Shown here: in pieces, positions 53,087 to 61,718 of the stretch
How the letters are laid out: each line of letters opens with the position of its first letter
Position numbering within the stretch: position 1 is the first letter of the stretch
Origin: JAJCYL01 sp040222875
GTDB lineage: Bacteria; Bacteroidota; Bacteroidia; Cytophagales; Cyclobacteriaceae
Direction of reading: 5' to 3'
NCBI GenBank assembly: GCA_040222875.1
Contig: JAVKCG010000008.1
Coordinates: 372,001-436,000, forward strand
Length of the DNA stretch: 64,000 bases
Notes under the pieces: model-generated
Database searches by the model: none
Told to the model about the DNA's origin: nothing
What the model saw: the letters and a program-made list of their open reading frames with translations, nothing else
Program-made: the position numbers and the translations under genes

Positions 53087-54646
53087 TTAATTAGAACCAA
53101 CCTCAACCATCTCGCCAGCTGAGTTAATGAAATGATATTCAGTTAATGCCAGGGATGAATCTTCAACAACCTTTACCCATTTGAAATAGCGGATAAACCA
53201 TTTCATCCTTCTCGAAATGGAGCCATTTTTGAAATAAGCATACAGGTATGGATGCAGCACTACAGTTAAATTCTTTTCGTTTTGTTTACCAAGAAGGTAC
53301 TCAATGTTCTGCTCAATCTGGTCTGCCACAAGCACAGAAGCTGCAATTTTGCCAGTGCCGTTGCATGTTGGGCATTCTTCTCGGGTAGCAATATTCAATT
53401 CAGGTCTCACCCGCTGTCGGGTAATTTGCATCAAACCGAATTTTGATAACGGAAGGATGGTAAACTTAGACCGGTCTTCCTTCATCTCAAGCTTCATCTG
53501 ATCAAAAAGCTTCTTCTTGTTTTCCCGCTTTTTCATATCGATGAAATCTATCACGATGATTCCGCCCATATCCCTTAGCCTGAGTTGCCTGGCTATTTCT
53601 CTACAGGCCTCGATATTTACCCTTAGGGCTGTGTCTTCCTGGTTGCTTTCAGCATTTGATTTATTACCGCTGTTGACATCGATTACATGAAGTGCTTCTG
53701 TATGCTCAATAATTAGATAGCCTCCACCAGCTACACTAATTGACCGTCCAAATGAAGTTTTTAGTTGCTTTTCAATGCTAAAATGTTCGAAGATTTTGGC
53801 CTTCCCATTATACATCTTGACAATCTTCTCCTTGTCCGGAGCTATCTTTTTGATGTAAGACTTTACTTCATTGTAAAGACTTTGATCGTCTGTGATAATA
53901 TTATCAAATGACTCATTCAGGACATCCCTTAAAATAGAGGAGGCCCGGTCCATTTCCCCGACCACCTTGTCATTTGGCTTGGCATGCCTCAAGGCTTTCG
54001 CTCCAGCTTCCCAAATTTTAACAAGGTTTCGAAGGTCAGCATCTAATTGGGCTACATCCTTATCTTCAGCTACAGTGCGGATAATAACACCAAAGCCTTC
54101 TGGGCGGATTGATGACACCAGGCGAACAAGACGTTTGCGTTCTTCGCTACGGGAGATCTTTTTGGATACATTGACCGCGTCAGAGAAGGGTACCAACACA
54201 AGGTACCTTCCAGCGATTGACAACTCACAGGAGAGTCTCGGGCCTTTAGTGGAGATTGGTTCTTTTACAACCTGAACAAGTACCGGTTTATTTCTGGTCA
54301 GTACCTGGGACATCTTCCCAAGCTTGTTGATATCTGGTTCTTTCTTAAAACCAGCCAACCGCGGACTAATGTTCTTTTTGGCCATGGTCAACCTAACGAA
54401 TTTGTTAAGCGATTGAACCTGAGGCCCTAGGTCAAGGTAGTGCAGAAAGGCATCTTTTTCGTAGCCTATATCAACAAACGCTGCATTTAAACCTTGAACT
54501 ACTTTCTTTACTGTTCCGAGGTAAATATCGCCAACATTAAACTTGCTGGTGTTGTCCTCATTGTGGAACTCGATTAATTTTTTCTCCTTTAAAAGGGCGA
54601 TCCTACATCCATTTTGAGTTGAATTGATTATTAATTCACTGCTCAA
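53087..54646 (-). CDS. rng: Ribonuclease G (RNase E/G family)
   Basis: 519 residues from a TTG start. An S1 domain (about 35-125) begins KFNVGDIYLGTVKKVVQGLNAAFVDIGYEKDAFLHY. The catalytic core has VIDVNSGNKSN and GGIIVIDFIDMK, whose Asp residues bind magnesium. The zinc-link CPTCNGTG near residue 430 joins subunits. There is no long degradosome-binding tail, so RNase G rather than RNase E length. It cuts AU-rich single-stranded RNA, including 16S rRNA precursors. It is the last gene of the HU-TPR-COX24-like-rng series on the minus strand. Confidence 0.95.
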   Translation of the reverse strand: MSSELIINSTQNGCRIALLKEKKLIEFHNEDNTSKFNVGDIYLGTVKKVVQGLNAAFVDIGYEKDAFLHYLDLGPQVQSLNKFVRLTMAKKNISPRLAGFKKEPDINKLGKMSQVLTRNKPVLVQVVKEPISTKGPRLSCELSIAGRYLVLVPFSDAVNVSKKISRSEERKRLVRLVSSIRPEGFGVIIRTVAEDKDVAQLDADLRNLVKIWEAGAKALRHAKPNDKVVGEMDRASSILRDVLNESFDNIITDDQSLYNEVKSYIKKIAPDKEKIVKMYNGKAKIFEHFSIEKQLKTSFGRSISVAGGGYLIIEHTEALHVIDVNSGNKSNAESNQEDTALRVNIEACREIARQLRLRDMGGIIVIDFIDMKKRENKKKLFDQMKLEMKEDRSKFTILPLSKFGLMQITRQRVRPELNIATREECPTCNGTGKIAASVLVADQIEQNIEYLLGKQNEKNLTVVLHPYLYAYFKNGSISRRMKWFIRYFKWVKVVEDSSLALTEYHFINSAGEMVEVGSN

Positions 54647-54715
54647 AACAGGATTGGGTTAAAGGTTAATTTTACTTTGGATCAAATAATTGGTCATCAA
54701 TTAATGACCACAGGT

Positions 54716-54805
54716 TTACTTCTTCTTGTGCCTGTTTTTCCTCAGTCTTTTCTTCCTTTTGTGAGTAGCGATCTTGTGTCTTTTTCTTTTTTTACCACAA
54801 GGCAT
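54716..54805 (-). CDS. 29-residue COX24/AURKAIP1-type basic protein
   Basis: A complete tiny frame from ATG to TAA. The peptide begins MPCGKKRKRHKIATHKRKK and ends NRHKKK. More than half of its residues are Lys, Arg or His. It matches the short conserved domain of mitochondrial AURKAIP1/COX24 (mS38) proteins, found as stand-alone genes in Bacteroidota, where a ribosomal association has been proposed. Automated gene finders often miss it because of its length. It sits between the TPR gene (30 bases away) and rng (69 bases), next to RNA-processing functions. Confidence 0.85.
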   Translation of the reverse strand: MPCGKKRKRHKIATHKRKKRLRKNRHKKK

Positions 54806-54835
54806 AACTTCTAACTTTTAAAATTTCTTAATACT

Positions 54836-55630
54836 TTATTTATCTTCTAAGTAATTGCCTGCCATTTCTATCATGGCAGCATTATTACTTTCATTAATTA
54901 CTTGCTCTAAAAGCTCTTTAGCTTTTTCTTGTTCGCCATTTTCAAATAAGCTTACTCCGAGGTAGAAAATTGCCTCCATGTTACTTGGAGCCAATTGCTG
55001 CACTTTCCTGAACCTCTCAACTGCTCTGTCAAACTGACCAGATTGAATGCTTAACAATCCAAGGTTAAATTGAGCCTCAATGTTAGATTCATTTTGATCC
55101 ACTAACTCCCTCAACTTCATTATGCCTTCCATCGGATTAGCTCCAGAAACATACGTCATCGCAACTCTGGCTTCTAAATCATCTCTGCTGGCGTCAACTT
55201 CAAGAACCCTTCCATAAAGCTGCCGGATCTTATCTGATATTTTTTCCAACTTCTCCTGATCAGAAATAAAGCCAAATGCCTGATAGTAGATATTAGCGCT
55301 TTTCTCACTGGTTGCTGTAGACTGGTCTATTTCCAACATTAAATCAGCATATTTAAAAGCACTGTCTAACTCGCTGTAAACAAGGAACGTTCTCGCTAAA
55401 GAGTCTGCAAAAGTAATGCTTTTTTCGGTCAAATCTCCACCAAGAAGTTTTGTTCTTAAATCATTAATTATTTGCTGATCCGTACCACTTATTTCAAGCG
55501 TATGGACTTCCGAAGCGGCTTCGGTTGCAAGGGTTTGTTCGTCGTTATCAACAACTGATTTAGGTAACTGGTATAAACCAACTACTGTCAATATTGCGAT
55601 AACTGTAATTATGATTTGTTGACGTGGCAT
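54836..55630 (-). CDS. Membrane-anchored tetratricopeptide-repeat protein
   Basis: 264 residues. A single N-terminal membrane segment (IIITVIAILTVVGLYQL) is followed by a periplasmic or peripheral domain. TPR units are clear in the second half: IEAQFNLGLLSIQSGQFDRAVERFRKVQQLAPSNMEAIFYLGVSLFENGEQEKAKELLEQV. The start codon lies 2 bases after the HU stop, so the two genes are co-transcribed and likely coupled. The order HU-TPR-rng is, to my knowledge, common in the phylum. Its partner is unknown. Confidence 0.83.
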   Translation of the reverse strand: MPRQQIIITVIAILTVVGLYQLPKSVVDNDEQTLATEAASEVHTLEISGTDQQIINDLRTKLLGGDLTEKSITFADSLARTFLVYSELDSAFKYADLMLEIDQSTATSEKSANIYYQAFGFISDQEKLEKISDKIRQLYGRVLEVDASRDDLEARVAMTYVSGANPMEGIMKLRELVDQNESNIEAQFNLGLLSIQSGQFDRAVERFRKVQQLAPSNMEAIFYLGVSLFENGEQEKAKELLEQVINESNNAAMIEMAGNYLEDK

Positions 55631-55632
55631 AA

Positions 55633-55932
55633 TTAAGCCACGGAATTGATCTTCTTACTTTTTTTGATCTTTTCGGTAAAAACCTTTGATGGCTTAAAAG
55701 AAGGGATATAATGCTCATCAATTACGATTGCGGTGTTTTTTGAAATGTTTCTCGCAATCTTCTTCGCCCTCTTTTTATTTATGAAACTACCGAAACCTCT
55801 TACGTAAATGTTTTGGCCATCAGCCATTGAGTTTTTCACAACAGTAAAAAAGGCCTCCACTGTTGTTTGTACATCAGTTTTGTCAATACCAGTCTTATCT
55901 GAAATCTCGTTAATAATATCTGCTTTGGTCAC
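55633..55932 (-). CDS. HU family DNA-binding protein
   Basis: 99 residues from a GTG at 55932 (VTKADIINEISDKTGIDKTDVQTTVEAFF). A longer open frame exists upstream, but alignment with the family places the start here. The beta-arm region NIYVRGFGSFINKKRAKKIARNISKNTAIVIDEHYIPSFKPSK carries the DNA-contacting residues. The Pro-containing tip seen in IHF/HU arms is replaced by VIDEHYIP, as in other Bacteroidota HU proteins. It bends and compacts DNA. It is first in the HU-TPR-COX24-like-rng series. A TACGTTTG box on the minus strand at 56060-56053 may be its promoter element. Confidence 0.92.
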   Translation of the reverse strand: MTKADIINEISDKTGIDKTDVQTTVEAFFTVVKNSMADGQNIYVRGFGSFINKKRAKKIARNISKNTAIVIDEHYIPSFKPSKVFTEKIKKSKKINSVA

Positions 55933-56080
55933 GGCTAAGAATTGTTTAGAATTGAAACTCGCAATACAAATAATTGCCAGTAAATCGGACGGCAAATTTA
56001 AAAGCAGACCCCAACTTTAAAAACAAAAAACTTAAATAATCAATTTTTAAGTCAAACGTAACTAAAAGATTAACAGGAAG

Positions 56081-57151
56081 TTGTCCAGCAATCATCACCC
56101 GATCTCAGCATTATTGATGAAATGGTATCAGGCCAACAAAAGGGATTTGCCATGGAGGCATACGAAAGACCCCTTTAGAATCTGGCTTTCGGAGATCATT
56201 CTTCAGCAAACCCGAATTGATCAGGGTTTGCCTTATTATGAAAACTTTGTATCAACATTTAAGAATGTGGAGGAACTTGCCAATGCAAAGGAAGATAAAA
56301 TATTGAGGCTGTGGCAGGGATTGGGATATTACTCAAGAGCAAGGAACCTTCATAAATGTGCCCAGGTTGTATCCGATAAGTACTATGGAACTTTTCCGGA
56401 TACTTATTCAGAACTCTTAACGCTGCCGGGCATCGGCCCTTATACCGCGGCAGCTATTGCATCTATAGCCTTTAATGAGGCAGCGGCGGTAATTGATGGC
56501 AACGTATTTCGATTACTGAGTCGATTGTTTGGCTTAAATGACAATATTGCAATTGCAAAAAGCCGAAAGACTTTCGAAAGTGTGGCTAGCGCTATGATTG
56601 ATTCAAATCAACCCGCCACTTTTAACCAGGCCATAATGGAATTTGGGGCGAGGGTATGCAAACCTTCAAATCCAAATTGTGATCACTGCCCAGTTAATCA
56701 ATATTGCTATGCCTTTAAGAATAATTGTCAGGCCACGTTACCTGTTAATAACAAACGATTAAAGATTAAGGAGCGGTATTTTAATTATCTAGTGGGTTTA
56801 AATGACAACAAGACCTATTTGCATAAAAGAAATGCGGGTGACATTTGGCGGGGACTGTACGATTTTCCGCTAATTGAAAGCGCAAAATCGATGACCGTAA
56901 GGGATGTTCTGCGTAGTTCGGATTTGAAAAATATTGAGATTATTAAGGTGTCCGATGAATATAAACACATCCTCACCCATCAACGTATTTATGCAAGATT
57001 TATATTGTTTGAACTGAAAGATTCTACATTTGCTGAAGAATTTCAGCACAAATTTGGATGCAGGGTCTATTCCTTCAATAAATTAGGGGCGCTGCCAAAA
57101 CCCAGATTGATTGATAAATATTTGAATGATCATAAGGATTACTTACTTTAA
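56081..57151 (+). CDS. mutY: A/G-specific adenine glycosylase
   Basis: 356 residues from a TTG start preceded by AGGAAG; an ATG 12 codons in is an alternative, but the family N-terminus (ISALLMKWYQANKRDLPWR) favours the upstream start. The helix-hairpin-helix is LPGIGPYTAAAIAS. The iron-sulfur ligands CKPSNPNCDHCPVNQYC have C-x6-C-x2-C-x5-C spacing, and a NUDIX-like C-terminal domain (about 225-356) recognises 8-oxo-G. It removes adenine mispaired with 8-oxo-guanine. It leads the mutY-ssb-gldE-gldD series. Confidence 0.95.
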   Translation: MSSNHHPISALLMKWYQANKRDLPWRHTKDPFRIWLSEIILQQTRIDQGLPYYENFVSTFKNVEELANAKEDKILRLWQGLGYYSRARNLHKCAQVVSDKYYGTFPDTYSELLTLPGIGPYTAAAIASIAFNEAAAVIDGNVFRLLSRLFGLNDNIAIAKSRKTFESVASAMIDSNQPATFNQAIMEFGARVCKPSNPNCDHCPVNQYCYAFKNNCQATLPVNNKRLKIKERYFNYLVGLNDNKTYLHKRNAGDIWRGLYDFPLIESAKSMTVRDVLRSSDLKNIEIIKVSDEYKHILTHQRIYARFILFELKDSTFAEEFQHKFGCRVYSFNKLGALPKPRLIDKYLNDHKDYLL

Positions 57152-57176
57152 TAACATCAACAAATCACACTAAAAA

Positions 57177-57611
57177 ATGGCAGGAGTAAACAAAGTAATT
57201 CTTTTAGGCAATTTAGGAAGAGACCCTGAAATCAGGCATCTCGAAAGCGGCAGGGCCGTAGCTAATTTTTCATTAGCCACCAGCGAAACCTACAAAAACC
57301 GTGAAGGGGAGCGGGTAACCCAAACTGAATGGCACAATATTGTTCTTTGGGGAGGGCTGGCAGAAATAGCAGAAAAGTATTTGAAAAAGGGATCACAAGT
57401 CTACATTGAAGGTAAGATTACCAATCGATCTTATGACGATAAAGAAGGAAATAAAAGATATATAACAGAGGTTGTTGGCAGGGATTTAACAATGCTTGGT
57501 GGTGCTGGAGGTGGTGATCAGGGATCAGGTTCACAACAAATGAAGGAACCAGCTAATATGGAACAGGATGCACCTGCTCCGGAGGCCGATACTGATGACC
57601 TCCCATTTTAA
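57177..57611 (+). CDS. ssb: Single-stranded DNA-binding protein
   Basis: 144 residues. The OB fold (about 1-105) begins GVNKVILLGNLGRDPEIRHLESGRAVANFSLATSE and includes TEWHNIVLWGGLAEIAEKYLKKGSQVYIEGK. A short Gly/Gln-rich linker leads to the acidic tip DTDDLPF, which recruits repair and replication partners. It coats single-stranded DNA as a tetramer. It is located 25 bases after mutY and 16 before gldE. Confidence 0.96.
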   Translation: MAGVNKVILLGNLGRDPEIRHLESGRAVANFSLATSETYKNREGERVTQTEWHNIVLWGGLAEIAEKYLKKGSQVYIEGKITNRSYDDKEGNKRYITEVVGRDLTMLGGAGGGDQGSGSQQMKEPANMEQDAPAPEADTDDLPF

Positions 57612-57627
57612 ACGAAATAATTAACTC

Positions 57628-58953
57628 TTGGAAATAAGCGCAGACGACCCCTTACCGGGGATATTACTTCAGGTAGCTACCAATCACTTTTCTTTTTTCG
57701 CTATTAGTGCAGTAATACTGCTTATGCTACTATTTATATCCGCTTTGGTATCGGGGTCTGAAGTAGCTTTTTTCTCATTGACCCATAATGACATTGATCA
57801 ATGTAAAAGCTCAAATAGTACGCAGGATAGAAAAGTAATCAGCTTGCTGACCAAACCTCAGAACCTACTGGCAACTATTCTGATACTTAATAACCTGGTC
57901 AATATAGCCATCGTCACCTTTTCAACTTACATCTCATGGGTTGCAACTGGCAGTAAGGCCACAGGTGGAAATATTGTTTTGTTATTGACGGTAACAGTTA
58001 CGGGTTCAATACTGCTATTTGGGGAGTTTATGCCCAAAGTGTTTGCCAATCACAATAATTTAGGATTTGCAAGGTTTACATCCCCTTTCCTCAAATTCTC
58101 AAGTTCCATTCTTAAACCATTAGCATGGCTATTATTATCAATAAGCAATGTGATTGAAAAAAGAATGCGAACTAAATCCTATAATGTATCCGTTGACGAA
58201 CTGCATCATGCACTTGAATTGACAACTAAGGATGAGGAACATGATAATCAAAAAGACATTTTAAAAGGGATTGTCAACTTTGGGACGCTGACAGTAAAGC
58301 AGGTTATGAAATCCAGAATGGACATAACCGCCTTTGACACTGAGATGGACTTCCATGATTTAATGGATCAAATAAATAAAACAGGATTTTCAAGGGTTCC
58401 GGCATATACTGAAACAATTGACAAGATTGAAGGCATTTTATATATAAAAGACATCCTTCCTTACATCGATCAAGGTGATGAATTTAAGTGGCAAGAGATT
58501 TTGAGGCCTGGTTTTTTTGTGCCAGAAAGCAAAAAGATCGATGCATTATTTAAAGATTTTCAGGAGAAGCGAGTGCATATGGCCATAGTTGTTGATGAGT
58601 ATGGCGGTACATCAGGGCTTGTAACCCTCGAAGATGTAATTGAGGAAATCGTCGGTGAAATTAATGATGAGTTTGACGACAATGATGATATAGAATACAA
58701 GAAATTAGATGAACAAACGTTCGTATTTGAAGGTAAAACCTCCCTTAACGATTTCTGTAAAATAGTGGGTGAAGAAGCAAATGTGTTTGATGAGGTAAAG
58801 GGCGAAAGCGAGTCATTGGGTGGTCTATTGCTTGAAATTAACTCACAATTGCCGAATGCCGGGGAGGTGCTAAAGTATGGACAATTTACATTTACCATCA
58901 ATTCTGTTGACCCACGAAGAATTAAAAAAATCCGCGTACAAATTGCCAGGTAG
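57628..58953 (+). CDS. gldE: Gliding motility-associated protein GldE (CNNM/CorC-like)
   Basis: 441 residues from a TTG start. An N-terminal DUF21 domain with about four membrane helices (SGSEVAFFSLTHNDID motif early) is followed by a CBS pair (about 205-335; VKQVMKSRMDITAFDTEM and VDEYGGTSGLVTLEDVIEEIVGEI). A C-terminal CorC/HlyC transporter-associated domain (about 345-441) completes it. In gliding Bacteroidota, gldE lies next to gldD and can aid gliding or T9SS. A metal-ion role is suggested by the CNNM/CorC relatives. The order ssb-gldE-gldD matches other members of the phylum. Confidence 0.9.
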   Translation: MEISADDPLPGILLQVATNHFSFFAISAVILLMLLFISALVSGSEVAFFSLTHNDIDQCKSSNSTQDRKVISLLTKPQNLLATILILNNLVNIAIVTFSTYISWVATGSKATGGNIVLLLTVTVTGSILLFGEFMPKVFANHNNLGFARFTSPFLKFSSSILKPLAWLLLSISNVIEKRMRTKSYNVSVDELHHALELTTKDEEHDNQKDILKGIVNFGTLTVKQVMKSRMDITAFDTEMDFHDLMDQINKTGFSRVPAYTETIDKIEGILYIKDILPYIDQGDEFKWQEILRPGFFVPESKKIDALFKDFQEKRVHMAIVVDEYGGTSGLVTLEDVIEEIVGEINDEFDDNDDIEYKKLDEQTFVFEGKTSLNDFCKIVGEEANVFDEVKGESESLGGLLLEINSQLPNAGEVLKYGQFTFTINSVDPRRIKKIRVQIAR

Positions 58954-58960
58954 TTCTTTT

Positions 58961-59533
58961 ATGGTTCATCGAATTTTTGCGTTTCTATTCCTAGTTTTAT
59001 CCAGTTGTTCTGTCGATTTTGTCCCGAAGCCTAAAGGATATAATCGCATTATTTTACCTGCTCATGAATTTATTGCTCTTCCGGATTCCTTTCCGTATTC
59101 GTTCGAATATTCGAAACATGCCAAAATTTTAAAAGACTCTTCATGGATGGCAGAGAGGTTTTGGGTTGACGTTTACTATCCATACATGGATGCAAATGTT
59201 CAGGTTACCTACAAGGCCATTGATGGATTGGAAAGCTTGCGCCAGGAGTATCAGGAAGATTCTTATAAACTTACATCAAAGCACCAGATTAAGGCATACT
59301 CTATTGAGGAGTCAAATGTGGTATTACCAAATGGTAATATCGCGGTGATAAATGAATTGGAGGGCCAGGTGCCAAGCCAATTCCAGTTTTACGTAACTGA
59401 CTCGGTTAATCATTTTTTAAGGGGCGCACTTTATTTTAAAACTTCTACCCAAAATGATTCGCTGGCGCCGGTAATTGATTACATGAAAGTTGATATCATG
59501 CATATGCTCAACTCTCTGAGCTGGGAAAATTGA
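58961..59533 (+). CDS. gldD: Gliding motility lipoprotein GldD
   Basis: 190 residues from the ATG at 58961, 8 bases after gldE; an upstream in-frame start inside gldE is unlikely because the lipoprotein signal (IFAFLFLVLSSC, Cys16) begins here. The opening of the mature part, VPKPKGYNRIILPAHEF, and the later WVDVYYPYMDANVQVTYKAI are typical of GldD. It is an outer-membrane-directed lipoprotein needed for gliding and chitin use in Flavobacterium, probably within the T9SS/gliding machinery. It ends the gldE-gldD pair and is followed by recG. Confidence 0.93.
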   Translation: MVHRIFAFLFLVLSSCSVDFVPKPKGYNRIILPAHEFIALPDSFPYSFEYSKHAKILKDSSWMAERFWVDVYYPYMDANVQVTYKAIDGLESLRQEYQEDSYKLTSKHQIKAYSIEESNVVLPNGNIAVINELEGQVPSQFQFYVTDSVNHFLRGALYFKTSTQNDSLAPVIDYMKVDIMHMLNSLSWEN

Positions 59534-59584
59534 ACTTTTAAGGCATCCCTTCTGGATTTAACTTTAACCCAAGTCATCCTGTGA

Positions 59585-61675
59585 ATGTCCGATTTCCTCA
59601 AAACCAAAATTGACTATCTAAAGGGAGTGGGCCCTGCTAAAGCAGAGCTCCTGAATAAGGAATTAAATGTCTTCACCTATGAAGATTTGATCCACTATTA
59701 TCCCTTCCGCTACGAGGACCGCTCTAAATTCATCAAGATAAAAGATATTAACCCCAATGATCCTGGGGTTCAATTAATTGGGACAATAAAAGGATTCAAG
59801 CAGGTTGGTTACAAGAGAAAATCAAGGCTGACGGCTACTTTTGAAGATGAAACTGGCGCCATTGAATTAGTTTGGTTCAGGGGGGCTTCCTGGGTTTTAG
59901 ACAAATTGAAAGTTGGTGTGCCCTATGTTCTCTATGGGAAACCCAACTTGTTCGGACGGTCCATCAACATAGCTCATCCCGAGATCGAACCTGTTTCGGA
60001 GAATAATTCGAAAGCGGCGTATCTCCGACCTGTTTACAATACGACTGAATCACTGAAAAAGAAATTTTTAGATAGTAAGGCTATAGCAAAACTTCAAAAA
60101 GAAGTGCTACTCAATGCTGTCAAACATTTATATGAAACCTTGCCAGAGCTGATAATAACAGGCAATAAATTAGTCTTGAGAAAGGAGGCCCTGGTAAATA
60201 TCCATTTTCCGAAAGATCATGCGTCATTGCAGAGAGCTAAGTTTCGACTCAAGTTTGAAGAGCTTTTTTTCATTCAAATTCAGCTACTACTTCAAAAAAA
60301 CCTGAGGACTGAAAAATTCAAAGGAGCGATACTTGATGACTCCAAACTTCTTACAGAATTCTATAATAATCATCTCCCATTTGATTTAACCAATGCACAA
60401 AAACGAGTAATCAAAGAAATTTATAAAGACTTCAGAAGTGGCAATCAAATGAACCGTTTGCTGCAAGGTGATGTAGGCAGCGGAAAGACTTTTGTTGCAT
60501 TCGCATGTATGCTGATCGCAATTGGGAGTGGGACACAGGCCGCTTTAATGGCGCCAACAGAAATTCTTGCTGAACAACATTTTACAGGATTAAACGGGTA
60601 TTGCAAAAAAATGAAGCTACGGGTTGGGAGGCTCACCGGATCGACCAAAACCGCTGAAAGGAAAATTATTTTACAAATGCTGAAGGATGGAGACTTGGAT
60701 CTGATTATCGGGACTCATGCCTTATTAGAAGATAGGGTTCAGTTTAAAAACCTGGGCCTGGCCGTAATAGATGAGCAGCACCGGTTTGGTGTCGCTCAAA
60801 GGGCAAGGTTATGGCAGAAAAATAAAAATCATTATCCGCATGTGTTGGTAATGACGGCAACACCTATTCCTAGAACCCTGGCCATGACCCTCTATGGTGA
60901 CCTGGAAGTTTCTGTCATCGACGAATTACCAAAAGGCCGTAAACCGATCAAAACCAGTCACACTTATGACTCCGGAAGGTTAAAAGTTTTTGGATTTCTA
61001 AAAGATGAAATCTCAAAGGGGCGTCAAGTTTATATCGTCTATCCGCTAATTGAGGAGTCAGAAAAAAGTGATTATAAAGACCTGATGGATGGCTATGAAA
61101 GCGTTAAAAGATCGTTCCCAGAGCTTCCGGTGAGTATACTTCATGGGCGGATGAAGCCTGAAGATAAGGAGTACGAAATGAAGCAATTTGTAGAAGGCAA
61201 AACGAAGATCATGGTGGCTACCACAGTGATTGAAGTTGGGGTTGATGTGCCCAATGCTTCTGTAATGGTGATTGAAAACTCTGAAAGATTTGGCTTAGCT
61301 CAATTGCACCAACTTCGTGGAAGGGTTGGCCGGGGTTCTGAGCAAAGTCACTGTATTTTAATGACTGATTATAAGCTCAGCAAGGAAGCCAGGGTCAGGA
61401 TTGAAACCATGGTACGCACCAACAATGGCTTTGAGATTGCCGATGTTGATTTAAATCTTAGAGGTCCTGGAGACATCACAGGAACGCAACAAAGTGGCCT
61501 GCTTGATCTTAGCATTGCAGACCTGGCCCAGGATGGAAAAATCTTACAGGTAGCCAGGGAGGCCGCCATCAACCTTTTGGATCAAGATCCATCTTTAGAT
61601 AAGGCCGAAAACAAACCAATTGCTAAAAAGCTTGAGGACGCAAAAAATGCAGTGAACTGGGGTAGCATTAGTTAG
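59585..61675 (+). CDS. recG: ATP-dependent DNA helicase RecG
   Basis: 696 residues. The N-terminal wedge/OB domain (about 1-160) includes KTKIDYLKGVGPAKAELLNKEL and the DNA-binding YPFRYEDRS motif. Helicase motif I is GDVGSGKTFVAF, motif II VIDEQHRFG, motif III MTATPIPRTLAMTLYGD, motif V ATTVIEVGVDVPNAS and motif VI QLRGRVGRG. RecG reverses stalled forks and processes Holliday junctions. The C-terminal TRG-type hairpin region (FGLAQLHQLRGRVGRGSEQ onward) is complete. Confidence 0.96.
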   Translation: MSDFLKTKIDYLKGVGPAKAELLNKELNVFTYEDLIHYYPFRYEDRSKFIKIKDINPNDPGVQLIGTIKGFKQVGYKRKSRLTATFEDETGAIELVWFRGASWVLDKLKVGVPYVLYGKPNLFGRSINIAHPEIEPVSENNSKAAYLRPVYNTTESLKKKFLDSKAIAKLQKEVLLNAVKHLYETLPELIITGNKLVLRKEALVNIHFPKDHASLQRAKFRLKFEELFFIQIQLLLQKNLRTEKFKGAILDDSKLLTEFYNNHLPFDLTNAQKRVIKEIYKDFRSGNQMNRLLQGDVGSGKTFVAFACMLIAIGSGTQAALMAPTEILAEQHFTGLNGYCKKMKLRVGRLTGSTKTAERKIILQMLKDGDLDLIIGTHALLEDRVQFKNLGLAVIDEQHRFGVAQRARLWQKNKNHYPHVLVMTATPIPRTLAMTLYGDLEVSVIDELPKGRKPIKTSHTYDSGRLKVFGFLKDEISKGRQVYIVYPLIEESEKSDYKDLMDGYESVKRSFPELPVSILHGRMKPEDKEYEMKQFVEGKTKIMVATTVIEVGVDVPNASVMVIENSERFGLAQLHQLRGRVGRGSEQSHCILMTDYKLSKEARVRIETMVRTNNGFEIADVDLNLRGPGDITGTQQSGLLDLSIADLAQDGKILQVAREAAINLLDQDPSLDKAENKPIAKKLEDAKNAVNWGSIS

Positions 61676-61718
61676 GCATTTTTCATTGCAATGTGTTCTA
61701 ATTACAAACTGATCTCCC

